From NCBI GenBank assembly GCA_937897325.1, contig CALCOY010000070.1, forward strand, positions 30,669 to 94,668: a stretch of DNA of 64,000 nucleotides, in the 5' to 3' direction. This document shows, in pieces, positions 29,140-37,025 of this stretch. Within the stretch, counting starts at the first letter, position 1, and each line of letters starts with the position of its first letter. A program made the position numbers and the translations under genes. Below the pieces are notes generated by a model, which was not told the DNA's origin, ran no database searches, and worked only from the letters and a program-made list of their open reading frames with translations. The stretch comes from an uncultured Shimia sp. (GTDB taxonomy: Bacteria > Pseudomonadota > Alphaproteobacteria > Rhodobacterales > Rhodobacteraceae).

Positions 29140-29336
29140 GACTTTGCGCCTTTCATATCGAGTTGAGAAAAACGATAGGACGAGATTGCGAGCCGCGCAA
29201 GTGGCTTGACTGCAAGCCTCTGGTCCGACCCAACAATTTGGCGCCGCGTCGTTTGCGACTTTGCTTTTGTCGAAAACGTGCGAAACAGCAGGAAGCGCCT
29301 ATCTTATGCAGGCAACAATCAAGGGAGAGGATTCGC

Positions 29337-29633
29337 ATGCCCGACGTCACCATCGTTTATTGGCGTGACATTCCAGCGCAAGTCATCGTCGGCAAAGGGC
29401 GCCGCGGGGCCAAGCGCCAACTTGCGGAACGCTTCGAACAAGCGATCGACCGGGCTGCCATGAAAGTAAACGCTAAGGATACGGACGCCTATCTAGCAGA
29501 ATGGCGAAAGGCCGACCCGTATCCCGTTGAGGGCGAACCGCGAGAGATTGCCCAAGCTGAGGCGACGCGACTTGAAAACGAGTATGACACCGCAAAGATC
29601 AAGGCACTGATTGACAACGACGGCTGGGCCTAG
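29337..29633 (+). CDS. PF13769 'virulence factor' family protein, C1-metabolism neighbour
   Basis: 98 residues from ATG at 29337, with AAGGGAGAGG six bases upstream. It begins VTIVYWRDIPAQVIVGKGRR, has GAKRQLAERFEQAIDRAAMK and ends EYDTAKIKALIDNDGWA. This is the family labelled 'virulence factor', a name without functional meaning; in Alphaproteobacteria it typically stands next to a MetF-like reductase and corrinoid methyltransferase, as here (26 bases before). I infer a small helper or subunit in that methyl-transfer pathway. Confidence 0.82.
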   Translation: MPDVTIVYWRDIPAQVIVGKGRRGAKRQLAERFEQAIDRAAMKVNAKDTDAYLAEWRKADPYPVEGEPREIAQAEATRLENEYDTAKIKALIDNDGWA

Positions 29634-29659
29634 GCGCCGCATTCCGAAGGGAGACTGGG

Positions 29660-30589
29660 ATGGCATTGCTGAAATTTCGCAGAGATGAGGGACCCGTCGC
29701 GGGCAGTCTCAGCCCCGAGGTTGAAACCTTTCTGAAGGATTATTCGATCGAGGTGATGCCGCGCACCGCCGAAAAGATCGACGATTTCCGCGCAATTCTC
29801 CCAGAAGGTACCCGCGTCTACATCGCACATATCGAGGGCACACCGATCAACGATATGGTTGCGACGGCCAAACGCCTGAATGCGCAAGGTTTCCCGGTGA
29901 TGCCGCATTTTCCAGCCCGCATCATCAAGGACCGTGCGACGCTGGAGGACTGGATCGCACGATACCAGGGTGAGGCGGATGTGCGTCAGGCCCTGCTTTT
30001 GGCCGGTGGAGTCGACAGACCACATGGCGATTTCGAAAGCTCGATCCAACTCATGGAGACGGGTGCATTTGACAAAGCCGGTTTCAAACGGCTGCATGTG
30101 GCCGGACATCCCGAAGGGAACAAGGACATCGACCCGGATGGCGGGATGCGCAATGTTGAAGCGGCCCTGCATTGGAAGCAGGGCTTCTGTGAACGTACTG
30201 ATGCCAAGATGGCCATCGCGACGCAGTTTGCTTTCGAGGCCGGGCCGATCATCGCTTGGGCAGATGCCTTGAAAAAAGCTGGGGTGAATTTGCCCATCCA
30301 TATCGGCATCGCCGGGCCCGCAAAGCTTCAGACGCTTATCAAGTTCTCGATCGCCTGTGGTGTCGGCCCTTCCCTGCGGGTGCTGCAGCGACGGGCAAAA
30401 GATGTGACAAAGCTGCTGCTTCCATTTGAGCCGGTCGAGGTCATCTCAGATCTGGCGGCGCACAAAGCCCAAAACCCGGATTTCAATGTCACGCACGTGC
30501 ATTTCTTTCCGCTCGGGGGTATCAAGACCAGCGCGCATTGGGCCATAGAAAACGGTGGATCGTCCGCCGTGCCTGCAAATGCCGCCTGA
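29660..30589 (+). CDS. methylenetetrahydrofolate reductase (MetF-like)
   Basis: 309 residues. The TIM-barrel pattern of the MTHFR family is visible: YSIEVMPRTAEKIDDFRAIL, YIAHIEGTPINDMVATAKRL near residue 55, VMPHFPARIIKDRATLEDWI, LLLAGGVDRPHGDFESSIQL and AGHPEGNKDIDPDGG. This is the divergent group that occurs with corrinoid methyltransferases in Roseobacters and rhizobia, where it is thought to run in the oxidising direction, turning methyl-THF into methylene-THF. The direction is inference. The gene is the middle of a three-gene operon, 12 bases before the methyltransferase. Confidence 0.87.
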   Translation: MALLKFRRDEGPVAGSLSPEVETFLKDYSIEVMPRTAEKIDDFRAILPEGTRVYIAHIEGTPINDMVATAKRLNAQGFPVMPHFPARIIKDRATLEDWIARYQGEADVRQALLLAGGVDRPHGDFESSIQLMETGAFDKAGFKRLHVAGHPEGNKDIDPDGGMRNVEAALHWKQGFCERTDAKMAIATQFAFEAGPIIAWADALKKAGVNLPIHIGIAGPAKLQTLIKFSIACGVGPSLRVLQRRAKDVTKLLLPFEPVEVISDLAAHKAQNPDFNVTHVHFFPLGGIKTSAHWAIENGGSSAVPANAA

Positions 30590-30601
30590 GGACCCAAAGG
30601 A

Positions 30602-31663
30602 ATGACGCAAACCATTGTCGAATCGAAGTCAAAGACCGCAATCATCGGCTTTGACCAGCCGTTCTGCGTGATCGGGGAGCGGATCAATCCGACCGGCCGC
30701 AAGAAACTGGCAGCCGAGCTGGAAGCCGGAGATTTCTCGACAGTTGAAAAAGACGCGCTGGCGCAAGTGGCTGCCGGTGCCACGGTGCTCGATGTGAATG
30801 CGGGCGTGGTCTACAATTCCAACCCCGATCCGAATGAGACCGAGCCGCCTCTGATGCGGAAGATGATCGAGCTTGTGCAAGGCCTTGTGGATGTGCCGCT
30901 CTGCATCGACAGTTCTGTGCCCGGGGCGCTAGAGGCCGGGCTAGAAGTCTGCGAAGGGCGCCCGTTGTTGAATTCGGTCACGGGCGAAGAAGAGCGGCTG
31001 GAGGTGATCCTGCCGCTGGTCAAAAAGTACAACGTGCCCGTCGTGGCGATCTCGAACGACGATACAGGCATTTCCGAGGATCCGGACGTGCGCTTTGCGG
31101 TCGCCAAGAAGATCGTCGAACATGCTGCAGATTACGGCATTCCGGCTCATGACATCGTGGTCGATCCTTTGGTCATGCCCGTAGGTGCGATGGCAACGGC
31201 CGGCCTGCAGGTCTTTACGCTGGTCCGCCGCTTGCGCGAGGAACTGGGCGTGAACACCACTTGCGGCGCTTCCAACATCAGCTTCGGCCTGCCCAACCGA
31301 CATGGTATCAATAACGCCTTTCTGCCTATGGCGATGGGGGCTGGCATGACATCCGCGATCATGAACCCCGTCGCCCTGCCCATAGGTCCCACAAAGATTG
31401 CGGAAAAACGTTCTGAAGTGAGCGCGGCTGGTATCATGTTGCCCGAAGGCATGGACGACGAAGCCTTTGTTCAGATGTTTGGCCTCGGTTCAACCAAATC
31501 GCGCCCGGGCAAGGAAATGGAAGCCATCCGAGCCGCCAATTTCCTGACCGACAATGATCCACACGGTGGCGAATGGATCCGGTTTAACAAGGCGACTGAC
31601 GCCGCCGGCGGGGAAGGTCGCGGACGCGGTGGCCGCGCGGGCGGGCGACGTCGCCGCGCTTAG
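30602..31663 (+). CDS. methyltetrahydrofolate:corrinoid methyltransferase
   Basis: 353 residues. Pterin-binding TIM-barrel motifs: FCVIGERINPTGRKKLAAEL, LDVNAGVVYNSNPDPNETEP, CIDSSVPGALEAGLEVCEGR, SVTGEEERLEVILPLVKKYN, GISEDPDVRFAV and TTCGASNISFGLPNRHGINN, the last being the N-rich motif that holds the pterin. The last 15 residues are a Gly/Arg-rich tail (GEGRGRGGRAGGRRRR), also seen in the RACo protein of this window. The enzyme moves methyl between a corrinoid protein and THF. The partner corrinoid protein and the substrate methyltransferase are not in this window. A strong terminator follows. Confidence 0.9.
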   Translation: MTQTIVESKSKTAIIGFDQPFCVIGERINPTGRKKLAAELEAGDFSTVEKDALAQVAAGATVLDVNAGVVYNSNPDPNETEPPLMRKMIELVQGLVDVPLCIDSSVPGALEAGLEVCEGRPLLNSVTGEEERLEVILPLVKKYNVPVVAISNDDTGISEDPDVRFAVAKKIVEHAADYGIPAHDIVVDPLVMPVGAMATAGLQVFTLVRRLREELGVNTTCGASNISFGLPNRHGINNAFLPMAMGAGMTSAIMNPVALPIGPTKIAEKRSEVSAAGIMLPEGMDDEAFVQMFGLGSTKSRPGKEMEAIRAANFLTDNDPHGGEWIRFNKATDAAGGEGRGRGGRAGGRRRRA

Positions 31664-31694
31664 ACGCTCGATACGATACCACTTCGGGATCAGG

Positions 31695-31724
31695 AAAGCC
31701 GACCAAAGGGTCGGCTTTCTCTTT
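31695..31724 (+). terminator. Rho-independent terminator after the C1 operon
   Basis: A perfect 10-bp stem, 31695-31704 with 31709-31718 (AAAGCCGACC / GGTCGGCTTT), a four-base loop, then CTCTTTT. It lies 31 bases after the methyltransferase stop and separates the C1 operon from the chemotaxis operon. Confidence 0.88.
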
Positions 31725-31760
31725 TGGACGTCGATATTTCTTCTCGTCAATCCCCTGCCC

Positions 31761-31775
31761 GTAACGCTGTTTTAA
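31761..31775. promoter_or_regulatory. candidate CtrA box (one mismatch) before the chemotaxis operon
   Basis: GTAA-CGCTGTT-TTAA fits the CtrA pattern TTAA-N7-TTAA with one wrong base in the first half. It is 90 bases before the first chemotaxis gene. CtrA is known to activate motility and chemotaxis genes in Rhodobacteraceae, and cckA and chpT of the same pathway are in this window. Confidence 0.45.
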
Positions 31776-31864
31776 GAAACGCTCCGATACACCCGGTGCA
31801 TCTGATTGCACAGATGGAGAAATTCTATGGCCAACGGATATCAAAACGCCACCGGGGCGGGCTG

Positions 31865-32143
31865 ATGACGGAAACCGTCAAACTTCGGCCCCGCCTTGAT
31901 CTGGTTTCGGCACCCGACCTGCTGGCCGATCTGATGTCTGCGGACAAGACCGGCCCACTTGAAGTTGATGCTGGTGAGGTCATCCATCTTGGCGCCTTGG
32001 GTCTGCAGATCCTGATCGCCTCTGGACTTGAGACAAAGGCTGCGGGCGGCCAGATGCGCTTGCGGCATGTGGGTGATGATCTTGAGGAGCAGCTTCATGT
32101 CTCCGGCCTGACCATCCAAAACATCGAAGAGGGTGCGACATGA
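31865..32143 (+). CDS. STAS domain protein of the chemotaxis operon
   Basis: 92 residues. A STAS fold is suggested by KLRPRLDLVSAPDLLADLMS, then the strand EVDAGEVIHLGALGLQILIA and a helix. In classic anti-sigma antagonists the loop here carries a phosphorylated Ser; this protein has Gly-Ala at that place (HLGALGLQ), so phospho-switching of the usual kind is unlikely. It is the first gene of the che operon, its stop overlapping the cheY start (ATGA). Similar STAS proteins head rhizobial che operons. Role uncertain. Confidence 0.8.
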   Translation: MTETVKLRPRLDLVSAPDLLADLMSADKTGPLEVDAGEVIHLGALGLQILIASGLETKAAGGQMRLRHVGDDLEEQLHVSGLTIQNIEEGAT

Positions 32144-32505
32144 GCCTCAAGATTCTTGCTGTCGATGACAGCCGCACGATGCGCGACATGATCCGCATGA
32201 CCCTCGAACCGGCGGGATTTGAAGTTCACACCGCTGACGACGGCGTTCACGGCGTTGACGTACTCAGCGGGCTGATACCGGACGTCATTATCACCGATAT
32301 CAACATGCCACGGATGGATGGATTTGGCTTTATCGATGCGGTGCGTGAACAAAAGATGCACAAGGTCACGCCGATCCTCGTTCTGACGACCGAAGCCGCT
32401 CCGGAACTCAAGATGCGCGCCAGAAATGCTGGGGCCACGGGTTGGATCGTAAAGCCGTTTGATCCGGTTAAGCTGATCAAGGCTCTGCAAATGGTCGCTG
32501 GGTAA
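32140..32505 (+). CDS. cheY: chemotaxis response regulator CheY (first copy)
   Basis: 121 residues, a single receiver domain: acidic pair at Asp9-Asp10 (AVDDSRTMRDMI), phospho-acceptor Asp53 (IITDINMPRMDG), Thr83 and Lys105 (WIVKPF). No output domain. CheY takes phosphate from CheA and acts at the flagellar motor, or serves as a phosphate sink when, as here, a second CheY exists. It overlaps the STAS gene by four bases and stands nine bases before cheA. Confidence 0.92.
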   Translation: MSLKILAVDDSRTMRDMIRMTLEPAGFEVHTADDGVHGVDVLSGLIPDVIITDINMPRMDGFGFIDAVREQKMHKVTPILVLTTEAAPELKMRARNAGATGWIVKPFDPVKLIKALQMVAG

Positions 32506-32514
32506 GGTCAGGCC

Positions 32515-34626
32515 ATGTCGACCCCAGACCCAATGGCAGAAATCCGTGCTTCGTTTTTTGTAGAATGCGAAGAACTGCTCGAAGCGCTGCAAGACGGTCT
32601 CCAGGAACTGTTCGACGGCTCGGACGATCCTGAAATGGTCAACGTCGTTTTTCGGGCGGTGCACTCAATCAAGGGCGGTGCGGGTGCCTTTGGTCTAGAG
32701 GCTTTGGTCCGCTTTGCGCACCGCTATGAAACGGTTCTAGAAGCCGTGCGCAGCGGCAGTGTTGCCGTCGACCAAGATCTTCTCAAATTGTTTTTTCGAG
32801 CTGCTGATCAGCTTTCCGACATCGTGAAAGATTGTCGAAACGAAGTGCCTGTCGAACCCGAGCGCGGCGCGGATCTGCTGACAGCATTTGACGCGACACT
32901 CGGTGCCGACGTCGAAGCACCCGGTGCAGCAGTGGAAGACATCGATTTCCAACCGCGCACCATGAGCATGGAGTTCGACGAGGATGACGCGGCCACCGCT
33001 GCATATCGCATCCACTTTGCTCCCGAAGCAGAGCTATTCGAAACAGGAAGCGAGCCGCTCATCCTCATCCGTGCGCTTCAAGAGCTTGGATCATGCGAAG
33101 TCACCTGCAAACTCGACAATTTGCCGCCTCTTGATGAGATAGAGCCTGAAACGCCCTATCTGGCCTGGGACATTCGGCTGGAAACGGCCGTTGAACAAAT
33201 GGAAATCGAGGCGATTTTCGAATTTGTCGAAGGTCTTTGCACACTGACGATTGACCGGGAAGTGCCTGCATCTCAAGAAGACCCGCAAGTGCCTCCGCCA
33301 CCGATATACGACGAACAATCTCCCGCTGCAGACGTACCATCCCCTCCAACTCCGGGGACAGAGGCCTCGATCACGTCGGCTCAACCAGCCAAACCGCCCT
33401 CACCAAAGGCGACAGGCACGAAGTCCGTGGTGCGCGTAGATCTCGACCGGATCGAACGTTTGGTCAATCTGGTCGGTGAGTTGGTCATTAATCAGGCAAT
33501 GCTGTCGCAAAGCCTTGAAACGGTAGGGCTGTCTCCTCATTCAGACGCGATGCATGGGTTGGAAGAGTTTCAGCGGCTGACCCGCGACATTCAGGATGGC
33601 GTGATGATGATCCGCGCCCAACCGGTCAAATCTCTCTTCCAGCGGATCTCTCGCATCGTGCGCGAAACGTCGGCGGCCGTAAACAAGGATGTCCGCCTGA
33701 TCACCGAAGGTGAGACGACCGAGGTCGACAAAACGGTGATCGAACGCCTTGCCGATCCGTTGACACACATGATCCGAAATGCTGTGGATCACGGCCTTGA
33801 AACGACCGAGGAGAGGATCGCCGCTGGCAAGTCACCGGAAGGCTGCGTCTGCCTGTCCGCAACGCATAAATCCGGTCGTGTCATCATTGATGTCTCAGAT
33901 GACGGCGCTGGCATAAACCGGCCTCGCGTTCTTCAAATCGCCATCGACAAAGGGCTCATCCCACCCGACTCCGTCCTGACGGATAGCGAGATCGACAATT
34001 TGTTGTTTTTGCCCGGCTTTTCGACAGCCAAGAAGATCTCGGACCTGTCGGGCCGTGGCGTCGGCATGGATGTCGTCAAAACTGCAATCCAGTCACTGGG
34101 TGGGCGAATCACGATCAGTTCGGGAAACGGCGCAGGCACAACTTTTTCCATTTCGCTTCCACTCACGCTTGCCGTGCTTGAAGGAATGGTCGTTCATGTG
34201 GCAGGCGAAACGCTGGTTTTGCCCCTCAATGTTGTTATCGAAACGCTCACACTGTCACCTGACAATCTGGATGAGGTCCGACCGGGCGTTTTGGTGGTGC
34301 GCGTCCGAGGTGAGTTTGTCCCACTATTCGATCTCGGCCATCAGCTTGGATATCGGGAAAGGCAAGACAGCTATATGGATGCTGTCGTCTTGCTGATCGC
34401 CCTTGAAGGAGGCGGCCGTGCGGCCGTGATCGTCGACAACATCCAGGATCAACGGCAAGTGGTCATCAAGGGCCTTGACGACAGCTTCTATCGTGCGCCG
34501 GGCATCGCAGCGGCGACGATTCTGGGTGACGGACAGATCGCGCTGATCCTCGATCCATCAGACATCATCGCGCAAACCGACGAGGCCGGCACGCACGAAA
34601 AAACGCTCATCGCGGCGGAGGCATAA
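32515..34626 (+). CDS. cheA: chemotaxis sensor kinase CheA
   Basis: 703 residues. Domains in order: the Hpt domain with phospho-acceptor His50 (FRAVHSIKGGAGAFGLEALV), a P2-like acidic region, a Pro-rich linker near residues 255-300, dimerisation domain (VRVDLDRIERLVNLVGELVI), the ATPase with N box HMIRNAVDHGLETTEERI, G1 DVSDDGAGI and G2 GRGVGMDVVKTAIQSLGG, and the CheW-like regulatory domain at the C-terminus. All catalytic residues are present. It is the central kinase of the operon; receptors must be encoded elsewhere. Confidence 0.96.
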   Translation: MSTPDPMAEIRASFFVECEELLEALQDGLQELFDGSDDPEMVNVVFRAVHSIKGGAGAFGLEALVRFAHRYETVLEAVRSGSVAVDQDLLKLFFRAADQLSDIVKDCRNEVPVEPERGADLLTAFDATLGADVEAPGAAVEDIDFQPRTMSMEFDEDDAATAAYRIHFAPEAELFETGSEPLILIRALQELGSCEVTCKLDNLPPLDEIEPETPYLAWDIRLETAVEQMEIEAIFEFVEGLCTLTIDREVPASQEDPQVPPPPIYDEQSPAADVPSPPTPGTEASITSAQPAKPPSPKATGTKSVVRVDLDRIERLVNLVGELVINQAMLSQSLETVGLSPHSDAMHGLEEFQRLTRDIQDGVMMIRAQPVKSLFQRISRIVRETSAAVNKDVRLITEGETTEVDKTVIERLADPLTHMIRNAVDHGLETTEERIAAGKSPEGCVCLSATHKSGRVIIDVSDDGAGINRPRVLQIAIDKGLIPPDSVLTDSEIDNLLFLPGFSTAKKISDLSGRGVGMDVVKTAIQSLGGRITISSGNGAGTTFSISLPLTLAVLEGMVVHVAGETLVLPLNVVIETLTLSPDNLDEVRPGVLVVRVRGEFVPLFDLGHQLGYRERQDSYMDAVVLLIALEGGGRAAVIVDNIQDQRQVVIKGLDDSFYRAPGIAAATILGDGQIALILDPSDIIAQTDEAGTHEKTLIAAEA

Positions 34627-34627
34627 T

Positions 34628-35086
34628 ATGGACGGTCACGAAACGGCAAAAAACCTTGAATTGCTTACATTTCGTCTGGGCGAGCAGGAATACGCACTGG
34701 ACATCATGTCGGTGAGAGAGATCCGGGGTTGGAGCAGGACGACACCGCTCCCTCATGCGCCCAAGCATGTCAAGGGCGTCGTCAACTTGCGTGGTACCGT
34801 GCTTCCCGTCATGGATCTGGCGGTACGGTTTGGTCAGTCTCCGAAAGAGCACTGCGATCGAAACGTCGTCATTGTCGTGAAACATTGCGACACCGTGACC
34901 GGTCTTCTGGTCGATGCCGTGTCTGACATCATAACGCTCGACCAGGAAAGCCTGCAGCCCCCGCCCGATCTTGCATCAAACGGTCAGACCGGCGTCATTC
35001 GCGCACTGACATTGTTGGACGAACGTATGATCCGCATCCTGGACCTCGAAACGGTCATCGCGAATGAGCGGAGTGACGCGGCCTGA
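34628..35086 (+). CDS. cheW: chemotaxis coupling protein CheW
   Basis: 152 residues, the right length for CheW. The fold is shown by LELLTFRLGEQEYALDIMSV, REIRGWSRTTPLPHAPKHVK, GVVNLRGTVLPVMDLAVRFG and the C-terminal LDLETVI. It links CheA to receptor arrays at the membrane. It begins one base after the cheA stop and its own stop overlaps the cheR start, so it is translated with both. Confidence 0.95.
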   Translation: MDGHETAKNLELLTFRLGEQEYALDIMSVREIRGWSRTTPLPHAPKHVKGVVNLRGTVLPVMDLAVRFGQSPKEHCDRNVVIVVKHCDTVTGLLVDAVSDIITLDQESLQPPPDLASNGQTGVIRALTLLDERMIRILDLETVIANERSDAA

Positions 35087-35928
35087 TGGAAGATGCGATC
35101 AGCGCCACTGAATTCGAAGATGACAGTTTCCGGGCGCTGGCCGAACTTGCCTACACAGAAAGCAGGCTGAAACTGTCGAAGGAAAAGGCAGCGATGGTCC
35201 GCTCTCGCCTCCGCCATCGGTTGCACAGATTAAGTCTACCGGACTTCCGCTGCTACCAAGAATTTGTCTGCTCACCAGAAGGTGTCGACGAGCGCCGCTT
35301 CATGATCTCAGCTCTGACCACGAATGTCTCAAGTTTTTTTCGAGAGGCCCATCACTTTGATCTCTTAACAGCTTATGTTTCAGAGACTTTGGCGCGGAAT
35401 GGCCGCACTCGCATATGGTCGGCGGGATGTGCGAATGGGCAGGAGCCCTACTCAATCGCGATACATCTTCTGAACACATTGCCTAACGTCGATAGCGCCG
35501 ATGTTCGGATCCTGGCAACAGACATCGACTCAAAGGCGGTGCAATTTGCCATACAAGGGGTCTATCCTGCTCATATGATTGAAGGAATTGTGCAGTCTGA
35601 TCGCGAAAAACACTTCGATCCCATTGCGTCTGATACCTTCCGGATTCTGCCGAGCGTATCCCGTCTGATCCTTTTCAAAGAGCTCAACCTTTTTGAGGAT
35701 TGGCCAATGAAAGGATCCTTCGATCTGATCTTTTGCCGCAACGTCGTTATCTATTTCGACAATGCTACCCAAGAGTGGCTTTGGCCGCGGTTTCATAATG
35801 TTCTTAGCTCAGAAGGTCGGCTGCTTCTAGGACATTCAGAGCGGATTTCCGACACCGAGCGGTTCGGCTTCGGGCATCTGGGGAACACGACGTACAAAAA
35901 ACTAAACCAATGGCGGAAGCCCTTATAG
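35086..35928 (+). CDS. cheR: chemotaxis receptor methyltransferase CheR
   Basis: 280 residues. The N-terminal helical domain is followed by the SAM domain: RRFMISALTTNVSSFFREAH, IWSAGCANGQEPYSIAIHLL (SAM motif I with the CheR signature G-C-x-x-G-E/Q-E-P-Y-S), VRILATDIDSKAV and DLIFCRNVVIYFDNATQEWL. It methylates glutamates of chemoreceptors. There is no cheB methylesterase after it, where one would usually be found. Confidence 0.95.
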   Translation: MEDAISATEFEDDSFRALAELAYTESRLKLSKEKAAMVRSRLRHRLHRLSLPDFRCYQEFVCSPEGVDERRFMISALTTNVSSFFREAHHFDLLTAYVSETLARNGRTRIWSAGCANGQEPYSIAIHLLNTLPNVDSADVRILATDIDSKAVQFAIQGVYPAHMIEGIVQSDREKHFDPIASDTFRILPSVSRLILFKELNLFEDWPMKGSFDLIFCRNVVIYFDNATQEWLWPRFHNVLSSEGRLLLGHSERISDTERFGFGHLGNTTYKKLNQWRKPL

Positions 35929-35949
35929 ACGGCAGGGAGATTATAGGAC

Positions 35950-36336
35950 ATGTCACTAAGGGACAAGATCCGTGTCATGGTTGTCGATGACATGTCAACC
36001 AGTCTAGGTTTGATCACCCAGGCGCTCGACAACTTTGGTGTGCGGCATGTCTCGACTGCTGGAAACGGCGCGGATGCTCTTCAGCTACTGGGCAGACAAC
36101 CAGCACATCTGATCATTTCGGACTACAACATGCCCAACATGGACGGGCTGATGCTACTTCATCACCTGCGATCCGCCGCGAAAACCAAGGAAGTGGGCTT
36201 CATCCTCATAACCGGGCGCGCCGAACAACAGATTGTAGATCAAGGAAAAAAAATGGGCATGAACAACTTTCTTCAGAAGCCTTTCGAGCCCATAGATCTG
36301 CGCAAATGCATTGAGACGATAGTTGGGCCGCTTTGA
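35950..36336 (+). CDS. cheY: chemotaxis response regulator CheY (second copy)
   Basis: 128 residues, a lone receiver domain: Asp13-Asp14 (MVVDDMSTSLGL), phospho-acceptor Asp58 (IISDYNMPNMDG), Thr88 and Lys110 (NFLQKPFEP). It differs clearly from the first CheY of the operon, so the two should divide tasks (motor binding versus phosphate sink). It follows cheR after 21 bases with a GGGAG-like site and its stop overlaps the start of the next small gene (TGATG). Confidence 0.92.
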   Translation: MSLRDKIRVMVVDDMSTSLGLITQALDNFGVRHVSTAGNGADALQLLGRQPAHLIISDYNMPNMDGLMLLHHLRSAAKTKEVGFILITGRAEQQIVDQGKKMGMNNFLQKPFEPIDLRKCIETIVGPL

Positions 36337-36692
36337 TGAGTGAAACAGACTCCAATGCGCAGAGAAGATCAAACACAAGCAGTGCGCTGCGTGGCATGCA
36401 CGCGCTTACCGAGGATCTTTCATCGGCGCTGGATGATGTGGAAAGAGCCGTTTTTGACAACGCATCGCATTATGCATCAGTCCATCGGGACATTGTGGCT
36501 CTGCAAAAAATCGACTTTCTGCAGCAGGTGGTCGCGGATCTTGGATTGCTGCTAGAGGCCTACTCGAAAAACGATCTGCCGCTTTCAGATGCCGCAGAAC
36601 TTGTGCGCCTGGATCACGTCAGAATGCGATTATCGGACCTGCGTTCATCCAAAAATGACGCCGCTCCAAAAAATGGGATTGATCTGTTTTAG
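36336..36692 (+). CDS. small unidentified protein ending the chemotaxis operon, possible CheZ/CheT-like phosphatase
   Basis: 118 residues from ATG at 36336, coupled to the second cheY by TGATG. It is predicted all-helical and hydrophilic. A helix containing IVALQKIDFLQQVVADLG holds Asp60 and Gln64 at the D-x-x-x-Q spacing used by CheZ phosphatase, and the protein ends KNGIDLF, a short hydrophobic tail like the CheY-binding tail of CheZ. Length is about half of E. coli CheZ, close to small proteins at the end of rhizobial che operons (CheT). The functional link is inference; the gene itself is well supported by position and codon use. Confidence 0.75.
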   Translation: MSETDSNAQRRSNTSSALRGMHALTEDLSSALDDVERAVFDNASHYASVHRDIVALQKIDFLQQVVADLGLLLEAYSKNDLPLSDAAELVRLDHVRMRLSDLRSSKNDAAPKNGIDLF

Positions 36693-37025
36693 ACTCCAGC
36701 ATTGATCTGAGGTGAAGATCAACCTCATGCTTTCCTTTCACCAAAACGAATAGGAATTCTGGACTTCTGTGCCTTTGAACTTGGCGCACAAGTAAGTAGT
36801 CTGATTGCTCGAACGGCACCGGACAGGTTTGGCGTCCATGTTGCCTAAGAACTTATATTTGCTGCGGTTCGAAATTAGGTCGACAGTACTCTCACGCACT
36901 GAACAAGAATGGATATCCGTCCCCGCACAACCACTTTTGCGCTTGCGTCCAGCTTATTGGTCTTAAGTAGCCGAATGAACGGCCCAAGGACATGATCGTC
37001 CTCCTGGTACACTTAGCACTTGCCT
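36693..37025. other. intergenic stretch between che operon and cckA
   Basis: 333 bases between two convergent units. I see no gene with a recognisable domain, no strong hairpin with a T run, and no repeat. A minus-strand frame at 36619-36819 has no ribosome site and overlaps the small che gene, so I did not accept it. Confidence 0.5.
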
